Shown: piece after piece, positions 8,358 through 17,371 of the stretch
Layout of the letters: each line of letters opens with the position of its first letter
Numbering within the stretch: the stretch's first letter is position 1
NCBI RefSeq assembly: GCF_005930355.1
Contig: NZ_VDBO01000010.1
Location: forward strand, 62,001-126,000
Length of the DNA: 64,000 bases
Reading direction: 5' to 3'
From: Paenibacillus sinopodophylli
GTDB lineage: Bacteria > Bacillota > Bacilli > Paenibacillales > Paenibacillaceae
Notes under the pieces: generated by a model
What the model saw: only the letters and a program-made list of their open reading frames with translations
What the model was told of the DNA's origin: nothing
The model's database searches: none
Program-made: the position numbers and the translations under genes

Positions 8358-10133
8358 CTATTGCAGTACAGGAAGCTCGATTGTGAATGTCGTGCCAACC
8401 CCTACAGCACTCGTTACAGAGATCGTTCCTTTGTGCAGCTCAACTAGATGCTTAACGATGGATAAGCCAAGCCCCGTGCCGCCTGAGCTGCGAGAACGTG
8501 CCTTGTCCACACGGTAGAATCTCTCGAAAATACGCGGCAAATCCTTTTTCGGAATGCCAATTCCTGTATCACTAATCTGAATGCGAATGTAATCATCACC
8601 GATGCCTTCCACATGCAATGACACCCGTCCGCCCTCGGACGTATAGTTAATGCCGTTGGAAAGTAAATTCATCATGATCTGACGCAGCCGGTCTTCATCC
8701 GCTTCTACATACAAGCCTGGCTCTATGCTCATGCTAAGCTCAATCCGTTTGCGCGCAGCCTCCGATTCCATCAGTTTAATCGACTTATCAACGAATGTGT
8801 CGACCTCCACAGGGGAGAATACGAGCGGAACACGGCGAGACTCGATCTTGGAGAGCTCCAAGATGTCGCCGATCAGACGGTTAAGACGATCACTCTCATC
8901 AAATATAATTTGCAGGAATGAGCGAGCTGTTTCTTCATCGTTCACCGCACCGCCGAGCAGCGTTTCTGCAAAACCTTTTACCGCGGTGATCGGTGTCTTC
9001 AGCTCATGGGATACGTTCGCGACGAACTCACTCCGCATCCGCTCCAGCCTGCGAATCGCCGAAACGTCCTGCAGAACGAGAAGCACGCCAGAGAATTCAT
9101 TGCCTTCAGGATGAATCGGCACTAGATTAAGCTCAAGCAGCCGCTCCTCCGGGAAGTAGAACGTAATTTCCTCGCGCAGATGCTCCTTGCTCTTCAGGCC
9201 CTCCTGAATCATTTGAGAAAGCTCATATTGCTGCTTGGCTTCGGCATAGTGACGTCCAACCAGTTCTCGAGCTGAGAATCCGAGCACTTCCTCTGCGCGC
9301 CGGTTCATCAGCACAATTTTACCACTACGGTCGATCATTACGATGCCGTTAATCATATTGTCGAGAACGCTCTCCAACTGATTCTCATTCTGCTGAATTC
9401 GAGTCATCTGAACCTGCAGACTGTCAGCCATCGCATTAATAGCGTTGCCCAGCTCGCCAATTTCATCCTGCTTCGTCACGTTTACTCTCGCTTTGTAATC
9501 CATGTTCTTAATTCGCTTAGCCACTCTTGTAATCTGCTCAAGCGGACGCGTCAAGCTAAGTGCGAGGCGGTAGCTGATAAGCGCCGCAATCAGAAACAGC
9601 ACAAGCAGGCCTGCAAACAGCAGCAACGCTAATTGATTGATGCTCTCGTCAACCTCTTTCAAGCTCATAGCCAGCCTGATGACATCTGGAGCTTGATTCG
9701 GAACGACCTCCACCGGAATGGCTACGTACATCATATTTTGCTTAATCGTATCGCTGGCCCTGATCGCTCTGCCCGATCCTGATTTCAATGCTTCTTTAAC
9801 TTCAATTCGGTTCAAATGATTATCCATTTCATCTGGGTCACCGTCCGAGTCGCCAAGAACTGCTCCATCATTGCGGATAAAGGTAACTCTTGCGCCTGTG
9901 TAGCGCTTTAGCTCCTTCGCTTCTTTCGAGTAATACGGCTGAAGCTCCGACAGCTCGCCCGATTTCCATTCCATTTTGGCCGAAATAATTTGCATCTCAC
10001 GTACCATATTGTCCTCGAGTGCATTAATATGGTTTTCTTTGAATGTTTTGACCATAAACAACCCTGCTGCTATGACCGACAAAGCAATCATTGCGATCAT
10101 AATAAGCGTCAGCCTGGTTCGAAAGCTGTTCAT
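8358..10133 (-). CDS. PhoR-like sensor histidine kinase
   Basis: Membrane histidine kinase of about 591 residues. Order: membrane span near 7-29, extracellular sensor region of about 130 residues, second span, HAMP, PAS domain (MINGIVMIDRSGKIVLMNRRAEEVLG), dimerisation helix with phospho-His in FVANVSHELKTPITAVKGF, and a HATPase domain with N, G1 (ISDTGIGIP) and G2 (GGTGLGLSI) boxes. GGGGAG lies 9 bases before the ATG at 10133; the longer open frame to 10163 has no such site. This is the PhoR architecture (HAMP plus PAS). It lies upstream of its regulator, the reverse of the usual phoP-phoR order. Confidence 0.92.
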   Translation of the reverse strand: MNSFRTRLTLIMIAMIALSVIAAGLFMVKTFKENHINALEDNMVREMQIISAKMEWKSGELSELQPYYSKEAKELKRYTGARVTFIRNDGAVLGDSDGDPDEMDNHLNRIEVKEALKSGSGRAIRASDTIKQNMMYVAIPVEVVPNQAPDVIRLAMSLKEVDESINQLALLLFAGLLVLFLIAALISYRLALSLTRPLEQITRVAKRIKNMDYKARVNVTKQDEIGELGNAINAMADSLQVQMTRIQQNENQLESVLDNMINGIVMIDRSGKIVLMNRRAEEVLGFSARELVGRHYAEAKQQYELSQMIQEGLKSKEHLREEITFYFPEERLLELNLVPIHPEGNEFSGVLLVLQDVSAIRRLERMRSEFVANVSHELKTPITAVKGFAETLLGGAVNDEETARSFLQIIFDESDRLNRLIGDILELSKIESRRVPLVFSPVEVDTFVDKSIKLMESEAARKRIELSMSIEPGLYVEADEDRLRQIMMNLLSNGINYTSEGGRVSLHVEGIGDDYIRIQISDTGIGIPKKDLPRIFERFYRVDKARSRSSGGTGLGLSIVKHLVELHKGTISVTSAVGVGTTFTIELPVLQ

Positions 10134-10205
10134 CTTGTTCACTCCCCACGTTTTTTGAAACACAGAACACCTTCGTTATTAGCTGTTTTCCCTAATATAC
10201 AACGT

Positions 10206-11186
10206 TTATCGTACATGGGTAGCCGCCGTTTCACCACCCTTGCCTTTGTTAAGTTTTTGTAAAACGTAATGATGCACCGTCGCGAGCGGCTGCTGGATAA
10301 GTATCGATAGCACCACGGGTACGGCAGCCAGTGGACTGAAATAGCCAAGTGCGAGCACGATGCCAAGCGAAATATTGCGCATTCCCGTAGCATAGGAAAC
10401 GGTGATCTGCTGTTCATTATTGCGCAGCGCAGCAGTTCCGATATAACCGAAGGCATAGCACAGACCTACTAGCACAATAACAAGTGGCACCAGCACCGCG
10501 ATATCCTGCTTCAGCTTGTCCAGATGCGGCGCGATCGCCGACGCATTGAGCGCGACAACTGCAACGAAGAATAGCTTCGAGAGCGGTGACGTGTATGGAG
10601 CAACAACCTGTTGAATACGCGCGCGGCTGAAATAGTTGAGAGCAACACCTATTATAGTAGGAAGAACGATGATGATGAGCAAATCCATCACAATCGGACC
10701 AGCCTTCACCTCTACAGCCGATTTGAAAAACAGATGGATGCCCGCAGGTACGACCAGTGGACTAAGTGCTGAATCCAGCACGACCATCGCCAGCATAAGC
10801 GGGACGCTGCCACCGGACATCCCGACCCATAGCACCGTAGAAACACCGATTGGTATAATCGTAAACAGCACAAGTCCAACGACATATGGAGAATCCGCAC
10901 CGAAGGCTAATATGCCAAGCCCGTAAGCTGCTAAGGGCGAGAGTACATGTGCAATAAGGAAGGTCAGCGCCATAATGCCTGGCCTTTTCATCACGACACG
11001 CAGCTGGTCTAAGCCGCAGCCGATTGCCATCGTGAGTGTGATATACGCGAATAGATAGGGAACCGATTGAATAAAGGGCTGCAGTTGAGAAGCAAATAGG
11101 AATCCGAGCACCAATGAGCCTGGAATAAGGATAAACATCCATTTTTCAAAATAACGATTAAAGGCCAAACCGAACTCACGCATCAT
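10206..11186 (-). CDS. BASS-family transporter (bile acid:sodium symporter-like)
   Basis: Polytopic membrane protein of about 326 residues with nine to ten predicted spans, of the bile-acid/sodium symporter superfamily that includes pantothenate, pyruvate and ACR3-like carriers. Typical features are TMAIGCGLDQLRVVMKRP in the first third and the FTIIPIGVSTVLWVGMSGGSVPL segment matching the conserved unwound core helix. Two ATGs in a row follow GAGGG; either 11186 or 11183 may be used. It lies upstream of the two-component genes on the same strand with a 70-base gap. The substrate is not predictable. Confidence 0.82.
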   Translation of the reverse strand: MMREFGLAFNRYFEKWMFILIPGSLVLGFLFASQLQPFIQSVPYLFAYITLTMAIGCGLDQLRVVMKRPGIMALTFLIAHVLSPLAAYGLGILAFGADSPYVVGLVLFTIIPIGVSTVLWVGMSGGSVPLMLAMVVLDSALSPLVVPAGIHLFFKSAVEVKAGPIVMDLLIIIVLPTIIGVALNYFSRARIQQVVAPYTSPLSKLFFVAVVALNASAIAPHLDKLKQDIAVLVPLVIVLVGLCYAFGYIGTAALRNNEQQITVSYATGMRNISLGIVLALGYFSPLAAVPVVLSILIQQPLATVHHYVLQKLNKGKGGETAATHVR

Positions 11187-11297
11187 CTATCCCTCATTTA
11201 CCTCATCTAGTCGTATTTGTACATAAGCTATATAATAGCATAGTCAAACCGTACTTGAGCGGAATCTCTTGAACTTCACGTGCTAAGGAGCCGATAT

Positions 11298-12440
11298 ATG
11301 AAGAACGGAAAATTCACCAATACGATTATTCGCATGCAATATGTGCCCAGATGGAGCGAGCATGCACCGCGCTTCGAGGACAATGCATCCGCTCACAGCT
11401 TCAGATGCGCCGCCTTATCCATTATGATTGGGATCATTGAGGAGAAGATGGGCAAGGAGCCGATCGACAAGCTCAAGCTGCTTGGCAGATGCCTCTGGGG
11501 CGATCTAAATAATACGGGCACAGGCTCAATTAAGCATGTCACCAAAAAAGAATCGCTTGTGATGAATCATATAAGAAGCTATGAGCAAGAGCTAAGCAAG
11601 GAAATCGTCTCCTATCTCTCGAAATCGCTGCAGCCGCAAGCATTCGACTATATTGTACATGCTCAGGATGATACCCATATCGGTCGCCTAGTGGATGCAA
11701 TCGACACACTCGATGCTTACTTATTCTGCCACCGAGAATCGCGTTATGATTCGAATCCATTCTTTCATGCCAAGTATCAAGAGCTTGAACAGACGCTTGA
11801 AGCTACTGGACTGACCTCGATTCTATGGCTACTGGAAGAATATAAGAAGCAAACAGGCTTATATGAGTTTATCCAATACATCGTCGGACTCGATACGGTG
11901 AAGAGATGGAATGGCAGCTATAATCTCGTGCCTGACAATGACGCGACACATTCCTTCCGTGTTGCATCGCTCGCTTTGTTCAACGGCCTGCTCGAGAGAG
12001 AGCGCTTCGGCAACAAAACCATTGATTTATACAAGCTGCTTGCTAAGGCTACGCTTCATGATCTGCCAGAAGCGCTGTCTGGCGATGTCGTCTCGAATTT
12101 CAAGCATAATAATCCGGATATCAAGCTCGCATTCGAGCAATATGAGAAGGAAACCGCGCTGTTTATGATCAACAAGCTGCCCGAGCTTTTTCATGAGGAT
12201 ATGCTTGAGTTTATTGCCAATAGCAAATCGGATGATTATATAGGTGAAATGGTGGATATTGCGGACAAGCTGGATGCTTTGATCAAAGCTAGCCTCGAAA
12301 TGCGCAATAACCCTCATTATGCTGATACCTACTACAATCAGCTCGTTAAGGTTCAGCACCGGTACGAGAACCCTTGCGTTATATTCTTTCTTGCCTATAC
12401 GCTGCATGATTTAACCTATGCCAATCTAATTGGACAATAA
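11298..12440 (+). CDS. Tandem YfbR-like HD-domain protein, first half degenerate
   Basis: Protein of about 380 residues made of two HD-superfamily halves of the YfbR 5'-deoxynucleotidase type. The C-terminal half (about 190-380) keeps the metal-binding set: HSFRVASL, LLAKATLHDLPEALSGDV and IADKLDAL. The N-terminal half has the same plan (HSFRCAAL near residue 40, later DAIDTLDAY), but the HD pair reads GD in GRCLWGDLNNTGTGS and the ALSGDV loop is lost, so it is probably catalytically dead. AAGGAG lies 7 bases before the ATG at 11298; the earlier GTG at 11280 overlaps that site. Usual YfbR proteins are about 200 residues, so this is a duplication and fusion. Confidence 0.8.
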   Translation: MKNGKFTNTIIRMQYVPRWSEHAPRFEDNASAHSFRCAALSIMIGIIEEKMGKEPIDKLKLLGRCLWGDLNNTGTGSIKHVTKKESLVMNHIRSYEQELSKEIVSYLSKSLQPQAFDYIVHAQDDTHIGRLVDAIDTLDAYLFCHRESRYDSNPFFHAKYQELEQTLEATGLTSILWLLEEYKKQTGLYEFIQYIVGLDTVKRWNGSYNLVPDNDATHSFRVASLALFNGLLERERFGNKTIDLYKLLAKATLHDLPEALSGDVVSNFKHNNPDIKLAFEQYEKETALFMINKLPELFHEDMLEFIANSKSDDYIGEMVDIADKLDALIKASLEMRNNPHYADTYYNQLVKVQHRYENPCVIFFLAYTLHDLTYANLIGQ

Positions 12441-12443
12441 GGT

Positions 12444-12484
12444 AAAAAAATAGCCTGCCTAGGTTATCATTCCCAGGCAGGCTA
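12444..12484 (-). terminator. Terminator of the SWIM-SNF2 operon
   Basis: A 13-bp inverted repeat with one mismatch (12451-12463 with 12472-12484), loop 8 bases, followed on the minus strand by seven T. It ends the minus-strand operon; the plus-strand HD gene converges on it. Confidence 0.82.
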
Positions 12485-12498
12485 TAAAGGATTAAGCG

Positions 12499-12693
12499 TT
12501 AATCGTAACGCATATCTTTCGTAATTCCTTTAATGACTTCATAGAAACGCTGCCATTCCGGATTGGCTCCCTCATCGCTGCGTTGCTCCGTCAAGGCTTT
12601 CTCTTCCTGCTGCAAGGAATGCTCAGCCTCTAACACTTTGGCGCTATCAAGCTGCAGCTTCTCTTGCTTGGCACGCAAGCTTCCATCCACCAT
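12499..12693 (-). CDS. Small helical hypothetical protein
   Basis: Unrecognised protein of 64 residues, highly charged and rich in Glu, Gln, Lys and Ala. The first 45 residues look like one long amphipathic helix, possibly a coiled coil. The C-terminal part has a Trp (EWQRFYEVIKGI). The ATG follows GAGGGG by 6 bases, the gene starts 9 bases after the SNF2 stop and a terminator follows its own stop, so it looks like a real third gene of the SWIM-SNF2 operon. No membrane span or known motif. Confidence 0.65.
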   Translation of the reverse strand: MVDGSLRAKQEKLQLDSAKVLEAEHSLQQEEKALTEQRSDEGANPEWQRFYEVIKGITKDMRYD

Positions 12694-12702
12694 TTATACC
12701 CC

Positions 12703-15606
12703 TCATCCCTTTAACCAGCCTTTTCGAAGTGCAAAGAGCTCCCTTAGATCATCGGTCGTCATTTCCGTAATCCATTGCTCCGATTGACCCACAACTTGAT
12801 CATTAAGCGATTGCTTGCGTTCGATCATCTCATCGATCTTCTCTTCCAGCGTACCGAGCGTAATGAACTTGTGCACTTGAACCTGCTTCGTCTGCCCGAT
12901 GCGGAATGCGCGGTCAGTCGCTTGGTTCTCTACGGCAGGATTCCACCAACGATCGAAGTGGAACACATGGTTCGCCGCTGTAAGATTCAGCCCCGTTCCT
13001 CCGGCTTTCAATGATAGCACAAAAGCACAGCAAGGCTCTTCCGCATTCTGGAACTGCTCAATCATCTGGTCTCGCTTCGCCTTAGGCACACCGCCATGCA
13101 AATAAGGTACAGGCAGGCCGAGCTTCTCCTCCAGCATCTGCTTTAATTGATGTCCCATGTCGATATACTGTGTGAAGATGAGACACCGCTCGCCTTCCGC
13201 AGCGATTTCTTCACACATTTCAAGCAGCCTTGCCACTTTATTGGATCGTTCGATCTCCCATAGACCGGGTTTTTCTTCTCCGCTAAGCAAAGAAGGATGA
13301 TCACAAAGCTGTTTAAGCTTCGTTAGTGCTGCAAGAATAAGACCTCTGCGCTGCATCGCCCCCAGCTTATCGAGTTTTTCAAGCAGATCGGCGACCAAAT
13401 TCTCATACATAACGCCTTGCTCAGCCGTTAAAGTCATATAGGTTTTGAATTCATTCTTATCCGGAAGCGAAAGCTGAATGTTCGGGTCCTTCTTCACCCG
13501 TCTAAGCATAAATGGCGTAACCCAGCGCTTGAGACCAGCGATCATCTTCTCATCACGGTTTTTCTCAATTGGAGCAACGACTTCCTTACGGAATTCATTG
13601 ATATTGCCTAAGTAGCCTGGATTAATGAAATCGTAGATCGACCATAGCTCAGTCAGCCTGTTCTCCATCGGCGTCCCTGTCAACGCAATGCGATGCTCTG
13701 CAGGCAGGCGCCGGATAGCTGTCGATTGCTTCGTATACACATTTTTAATATTTTGTGCTTCATCCAGACATAATGCATCCCAATCGACGAGACTCAAATC
13801 TTCTTCATCCAGCTGTGCAAGCGAATAAGACGTAATAACCAAATCCGCCTCTGCTACAGATTCGCGGAAAATCTCGCCCTTCTCGCGCTTATTTCCGTAA
13901 TGAAGCATAACTCGCAATGACGGAGCAAACTTCTCGAGCTCTTTCTCCCAGTTCCCGATGACAGACGTCGGGCAAATGAGCAATGATGGGCCGCTTGTCT
14001 GCAGCTTCCGTTCCTTGATGTATGCGAGATAAGCCATGAATTGAATGGTTTTACCGAGTCCCATATCATCTGCAAGTACACCGCCAAGCCCGAATTTTCG
14101 CAAGAAAAGAAGCCAGGAGACACCTTCATGCTGATAAGGTCGAAGCTGACCCAGGAAGGATGACGGAATCTCAGCAGGCGGAATTTCTGAAATGTGCTGC
14201 AGCTGTGTAAGCCAGGAGGTCAAGTGCTCATTCAGCTCTACCTCTGCTTCCAGTTCAGACTCCAGTTCTCCGGTGTCATCGAGCGGTATGCCCCCTCTTA
14301 AATGCATCTCCAGCACATCTCGGAAGGATAAGCCTTTACGCTTGCCCATTCGCTTCATCCATTGCTTGATCTGCGAAACATCCTGCGGATCTAAGTGAAC
14401 CCACTCCCCACCAATGTGGAACAGACGGCGGTTCTGCTCTGCAAGCTGAAGAAATTCCGCTTCCGATAGATTAACATCGCCAAGCGCCAGCTTCCAATCG
14501 AATTGAACAATCTGATCCAATCCGAACATCGGCTGCGCTGCTGAGCCGACTGAAGATTTCATTTTTGCCTTTAACCTAATCTTGCGTGTACGCACAGCCT
14601 CCCACCAGCTAGGCAGAAGAACGGGACAACCCGCCTCTAATAAGCGCACACTGCCATGCTCAAGAAAATGCCATGCTTCATTATCAGATAATTGATTCTT
14701 GAGCTCCCTATCATTAGTGGCCGATGTCATGTCAGGCAGTGCCGTCGTCCATTTCAACTGTTCCTTAGCGAGCTTGCCTGAAAGCAGCGGCAGCCATCCG
14801 CATGGGATGCTGCGTTCGTCGTCTGTATCCGCTGCCCAGTTATCTTCTAATGGATTGAACTGTATGGGAAGCCATGGTCCGCCGTCCCGATCCTGCAGCG
14901 CTGGACGAAGCCGCCACACCGTTGACTCCACAGGCTCTACCAGTTGGAGCGCGATCCGGAATGGCAATACATCCTTCCGCAATCCTATCGCGATGAGCCA
15001 GTCTTCCTCGTCCGAAGATTTCCGCCTTAGCACCGCTTCACCAGAGGCTGTACCAACATCCTTCCATGCTCTTGCGGCCTGTTCGTTCTCTTCAATCATT
15101 TGTTCAATCGCAGCACTAAGCCAATGTTCAATGCCTTTATCGCCGTTGCGATGAGCGGACTCTACGTCCTCAAGCCATTGCTGCGAAAACGCCGGCTCCT
15201 CATTCGGAATCGCTATGCGCCATGCCCGTTTGTCGTCACTCCAGCGTTCCCAATTCGGCACGAACCAGCCGTTCAGCAATGCATCCCGCACCTGTCCAGC
15301 AAGCCGGATAAGAACGGCGAGGCGATCTGTCCAGTCCACCTGTAGCAGCCTAACATGCTGCGGTGAAGATAAATAATCGCTGGCTAGCAGCGGCGGGACC
15401 TTGAGCATCTTCCGTTCACCCACGTTGACTTCCTCAACATCAGCCCCGTACCATGATGCTTTGTGCCATGCAAACAACTGCGTACGCAGCTTGCCATCTG
15501 CCGCATCCTTACGATCAACAGCACTTAACCAAATTGCATATCCGCTTTCATCCTCGTTCCAAAATCCATCTACCGTTAGCTTACGCAAACCAGTATGTGT
15601 TTTCAT
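12703..15606 (-). CDS. SNF2-family DEAD/DEAH-box helicase
   Basis: SWI2/SNF2-type ATPase of about 967 residues; such enzymes translocate on duplex DNA or remodel protein-DNA contacts. The N-terminal half (about 1-490) is the variable bacterial SNF2-associated region. The motor follows: motif I (GGVLADDMGLGKTIQFMAY), motif II DEAQ (CLDEAQNIKN), motif III (ALTGTPMENRLTELWS), motif V (LKAGGTGLNLTAANHV) and motif VI (QATDRAFRIGQ). The start ATG at 15606 overlaps the SWIM gene stop as ATGA, pointing to translational coupling; a GTG at 15627 is also open. The SWIM partner upstream fits the common bacterial SWIM-SNF2 pairing. Confidence 0.95.
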   Translation of the reverse strand: MKTHTGLRKLTVDGFWNEDESGYAIWLSAVDRKDAADGKLRTQLFAWHKASWYGADVEEVNVGERKMLKVPPLLASDYLSSPQHVRLLQVDWTDRLAVLIRLAGQVRDALLNGWFVPNWERWSDDKRAWRIAIPNEEPAFSQQWLEDVESAHRNGDKGIEHWLSAAIEQMIEENEQAARAWKDVGTASGEAVLRRKSSDEEDWLIAIGLRKDVLPFRIALQLVEPVESTVWRLRPALQDRDGGPWLPIQFNPLEDNWAADTDDERSIPCGWLPLLSGKLAKEQLKWTTALPDMTSATNDRELKNQLSDNEAWHFLEHGSVRLLEAGCPVLLPSWWEAVRTRKIRLKAKMKSSVGSAAQPMFGLDQIVQFDWKLALGDVNLSEAEFLQLAEQNRRLFHIGGEWVHLDPQDVSQIKQWMKRMGKRKGLSFRDVLEMHLRGGIPLDDTGELESELEAEVELNEHLTSWLTQLQHISEIPPAEIPSSFLGQLRPYQHEGVSWLLFLRKFGLGGVLADDMGLGKTIQFMAYLAYIKERKLQTSGPSLLICPTSVIGNWEKELEKFAPSLRVMLHYGNKREKGEIFRESVAEADLVITSYSLAQLDEEDLSLVDWDALCLDEAQNIKNVYTKQSTAIRRLPAEHRIALTGTPMENRLTELWSIYDFINPGYLGNINEFRKEVVAPIEKNRDEKMIAGLKRWVTPFMLRRVKKDPNIQLSLPDKNEFKTYMTLTAEQGVMYENLVADLLEKLDKLGAMQRRGLILAALTKLKQLCDHPSLLSGEEKPGLWEIERSNKVARLLEMCEEIAAEGERCLIFTQYIDMGHQLKQMLEEKLGLPVPYLHGGVPKAKRDQMIEQFQNAEEPCCAFVLSLKAGGTGLNLTAANHVFHFDRWWNPAVENQATDRAFRIGQTKQVQVHKFITLGTLEEKIDEMIERKQSLNDQVVGQSEQWITEMTTDDLRELFALRKGWLKG

Positions 15607-17210
15607 GTAACAATTTTCCCTTTCCACAGCTCTTCTTGAAACGCCCGAAGTCGCTGATGCTTACGCACGAGACCGTCAATGTACAGCTGCCAGCGATCCG
15701 CGTCTTTATCGGATTTGTACAGCTTCTCCAGCTTTTTGAGCTGCTTAACCGCAATACGGTAACCTTGTCTGTTGCGAGTCTGAATAGAGGCCTCCACCGA
15801 CTGATGATACATCGGCATAAGTGCACGTGGGGCGAGCTTCGCAATTTCCCTAAGCGCATGAGCGCCAACATCCTCCGGACGAGAACCGACGAGCATTTGC
15901 AAATCTGCCCACTCGTCATAGCGCTTCTGATCCAGCCAGTGATCCGATAATTCTGAATAAGAATGTGGGAGCAGAGCCGTCATGTAATCGGTCCAGATTG
16001 GCATTTCAGGACGGTCTAGATCTGCTCTGCGGCATAAGGTGACAAACGGCCCAACAGATCTCCCATTCTTACCTTTATATACTCGCTCGAACAAGAATCC
16101 CATCCATAGGGAAACAAGCTCCCAGTTTCCTTCCTCCATCCGTTGTGCTGCGCAAGGGTACATAACCTTCTGCGAGCGGTCAAAGGATGTCTGTGAGAAA
16201 TGCTCAATAGCTTGTGTATCCTGTCTATCCAAAAAGTACATAATGCCAATCGCGGTATGCAGAAACGCTTTATTGATGGTTTCCGGAGCTTCCTCCTGCG
16301 TCTGCCTGACCATCGCGTCAAGCTCTCCCTCGAACCAACCGCGATTTTCTGCAAGCTTCTCACAAAAAGCCAAATACATGTATTCCCAATCAAATAGCTG
16401 CCGCTCCGTACTAGATGCCCAATGCTTAACGCGGGAAACTAAAGCGTCAGCCCATGCTTCTTCCTTAGGCCCCATTACTGCTGGTGTCAGCTCTGAAACT
16501 AACGTATATAAATGCTCAACCCATGGCTCTGCCATACGGATAAATGACATTTCATGATAATATCGACTGAACGAATCGACGGTGTTAATCGCATGCTCTG
16601 CTTGTTCAAGGACAAATAGAATAGCAGACGACCAATGCAACCGCTGCAGCGGCTTCTCCCAATCCTTGGATAACCCTTTAAGCGAGGACAACAAAGGTTG
16701 AAGTGCGTGAAGAGAGTGTCTGCACTTGCGCCAAGTTTCACCATGCATCGCTTCCATCCAAGATAACCACTCCTGTGCCGTGCCAGCGTCTCCCGGGTCC
16801 TGCCTGATAACCGGTGCCTGCTCTACCTGTGGGGATTCCTTCACAACAGGTTGATTCTTAATATACGTACTTGCGGACGAGAGCCCAAGCAAGCGAAAAT
16901 AGGAGCGTTCGGCAAGCGTATGCCCACCCTCCTGCTGACTGCAATATTGAAAATAAACGGCCGCCATATGCTTGCAGAATCCAGAATATGGACAACTGCA
17001 TGAGCTATACCTCAAATTGCCGGCATCAAGAATAACGGCATACAAATCTGAACCCTTAACCACACCGTAGAGATGGTCTTGGCTTCCTTCATTGGCACTG
17101 GTTACCCTGTCTTCCATGTAATATTGCCAGCCCCGTTTCATGATCGTCGTCTCGACGTGAACATTGAGCTGTTGTTCAATCAGCGCGTGCAGCTTTTCAT
17201 TGAGGTGCAT
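15603..17210 (-). CDS. SWIM zinc-finger protein
   Basis: Protein of about 535 residues with a SWIM zinc-binding motif near residues 70-85: CSCPYSGFCKH, that is CxCx5CxH. The remainder is helical and repeat-like with many Trp and Leu, as in bacterial SWIM proteins coded beside SNF2 helicases; no enzyme motif is visible. It overlaps the SNF2 gene by 4 bases. A role in DNA or nucleoprotein binding together with the SNF2 motor is the family expectation, not something the sequence proves. Confidence 0.88.
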   Translation of the reverse strand: MHLNEKLHALIEQQLNVHVETTIMKRGWQYYMEDRVTSANEGSQDHLYGVVKGSDLYAVILDAGNLRYSSCSCPYSGFCKHMAAVYFQYCSQQEGGHTLAERSYFRLLGLSSASTYIKNQPVVKESPQVEQAPVIRQDPGDAGTAQEWLSWMEAMHGETWRKCRHSLHALQPLLSSLKGLSKDWEKPLQRLHWSSAILFVLEQAEHAINTVDSFSRYYHEMSFIRMAEPWVEHLYTLVSELTPAVMGPKEEAWADALVSRVKHWASSTERQLFDWEYMYLAFCEKLAENRGWFEGELDAMVRQTQEEAPETINKAFLHTAIGIMYFLDRQDTQAIEHFSQTSFDRSQKVMYPCAAQRMEEGNWELVSLWMGFLFERVYKGKNGRSVGPFVTLCRRADLDRPEMPIWTDYMTALLPHSYSELSDHWLDQKRYDEWADLQMLVGSRPEDVGAHALREIAKLAPRALMPMYHQSVEASIQTRNRQGYRIAVKQLKKLEKLYKSDKDADRWQLYIDGLVRKHQRLRAFQEELWKGKIVT

Positions 17211-17322
17211 TACAGATATTCACCCGCTTCCCTTCCGTTCAGTTGCATTCTTACTATTATATCAAGCGGGAACGGCTGGTGCCATCATTTGCAAGCAAAA
17301 GCATCATAACCATTTAATTAAT

Positions 17323-17370
17323 AAATAGCCGAATGGCTGCAGATTGTATTCTGCAGCCATTCGGCTATTT
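17323..17370 (-). terminator. Terminator hairpin after orphan kinase
   Basis: A perfect 20-bp inverted repeat (17323-17342 with 17351-17370), loop 8 bases, directly after the stop of the minus-strand kinase at 17372. The following T-run is weak (TTTATT), but stem length and position support termination. Confidence 0.78.
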
Positions 17371-17371
17371 C

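Noticed and set aside
12703..17210. SWIM-SNF2 operon as part of a phage-defence island
   Set aside because: No nuclease, methylase, integrase or other defence gene is near, so a defence label is not supported.
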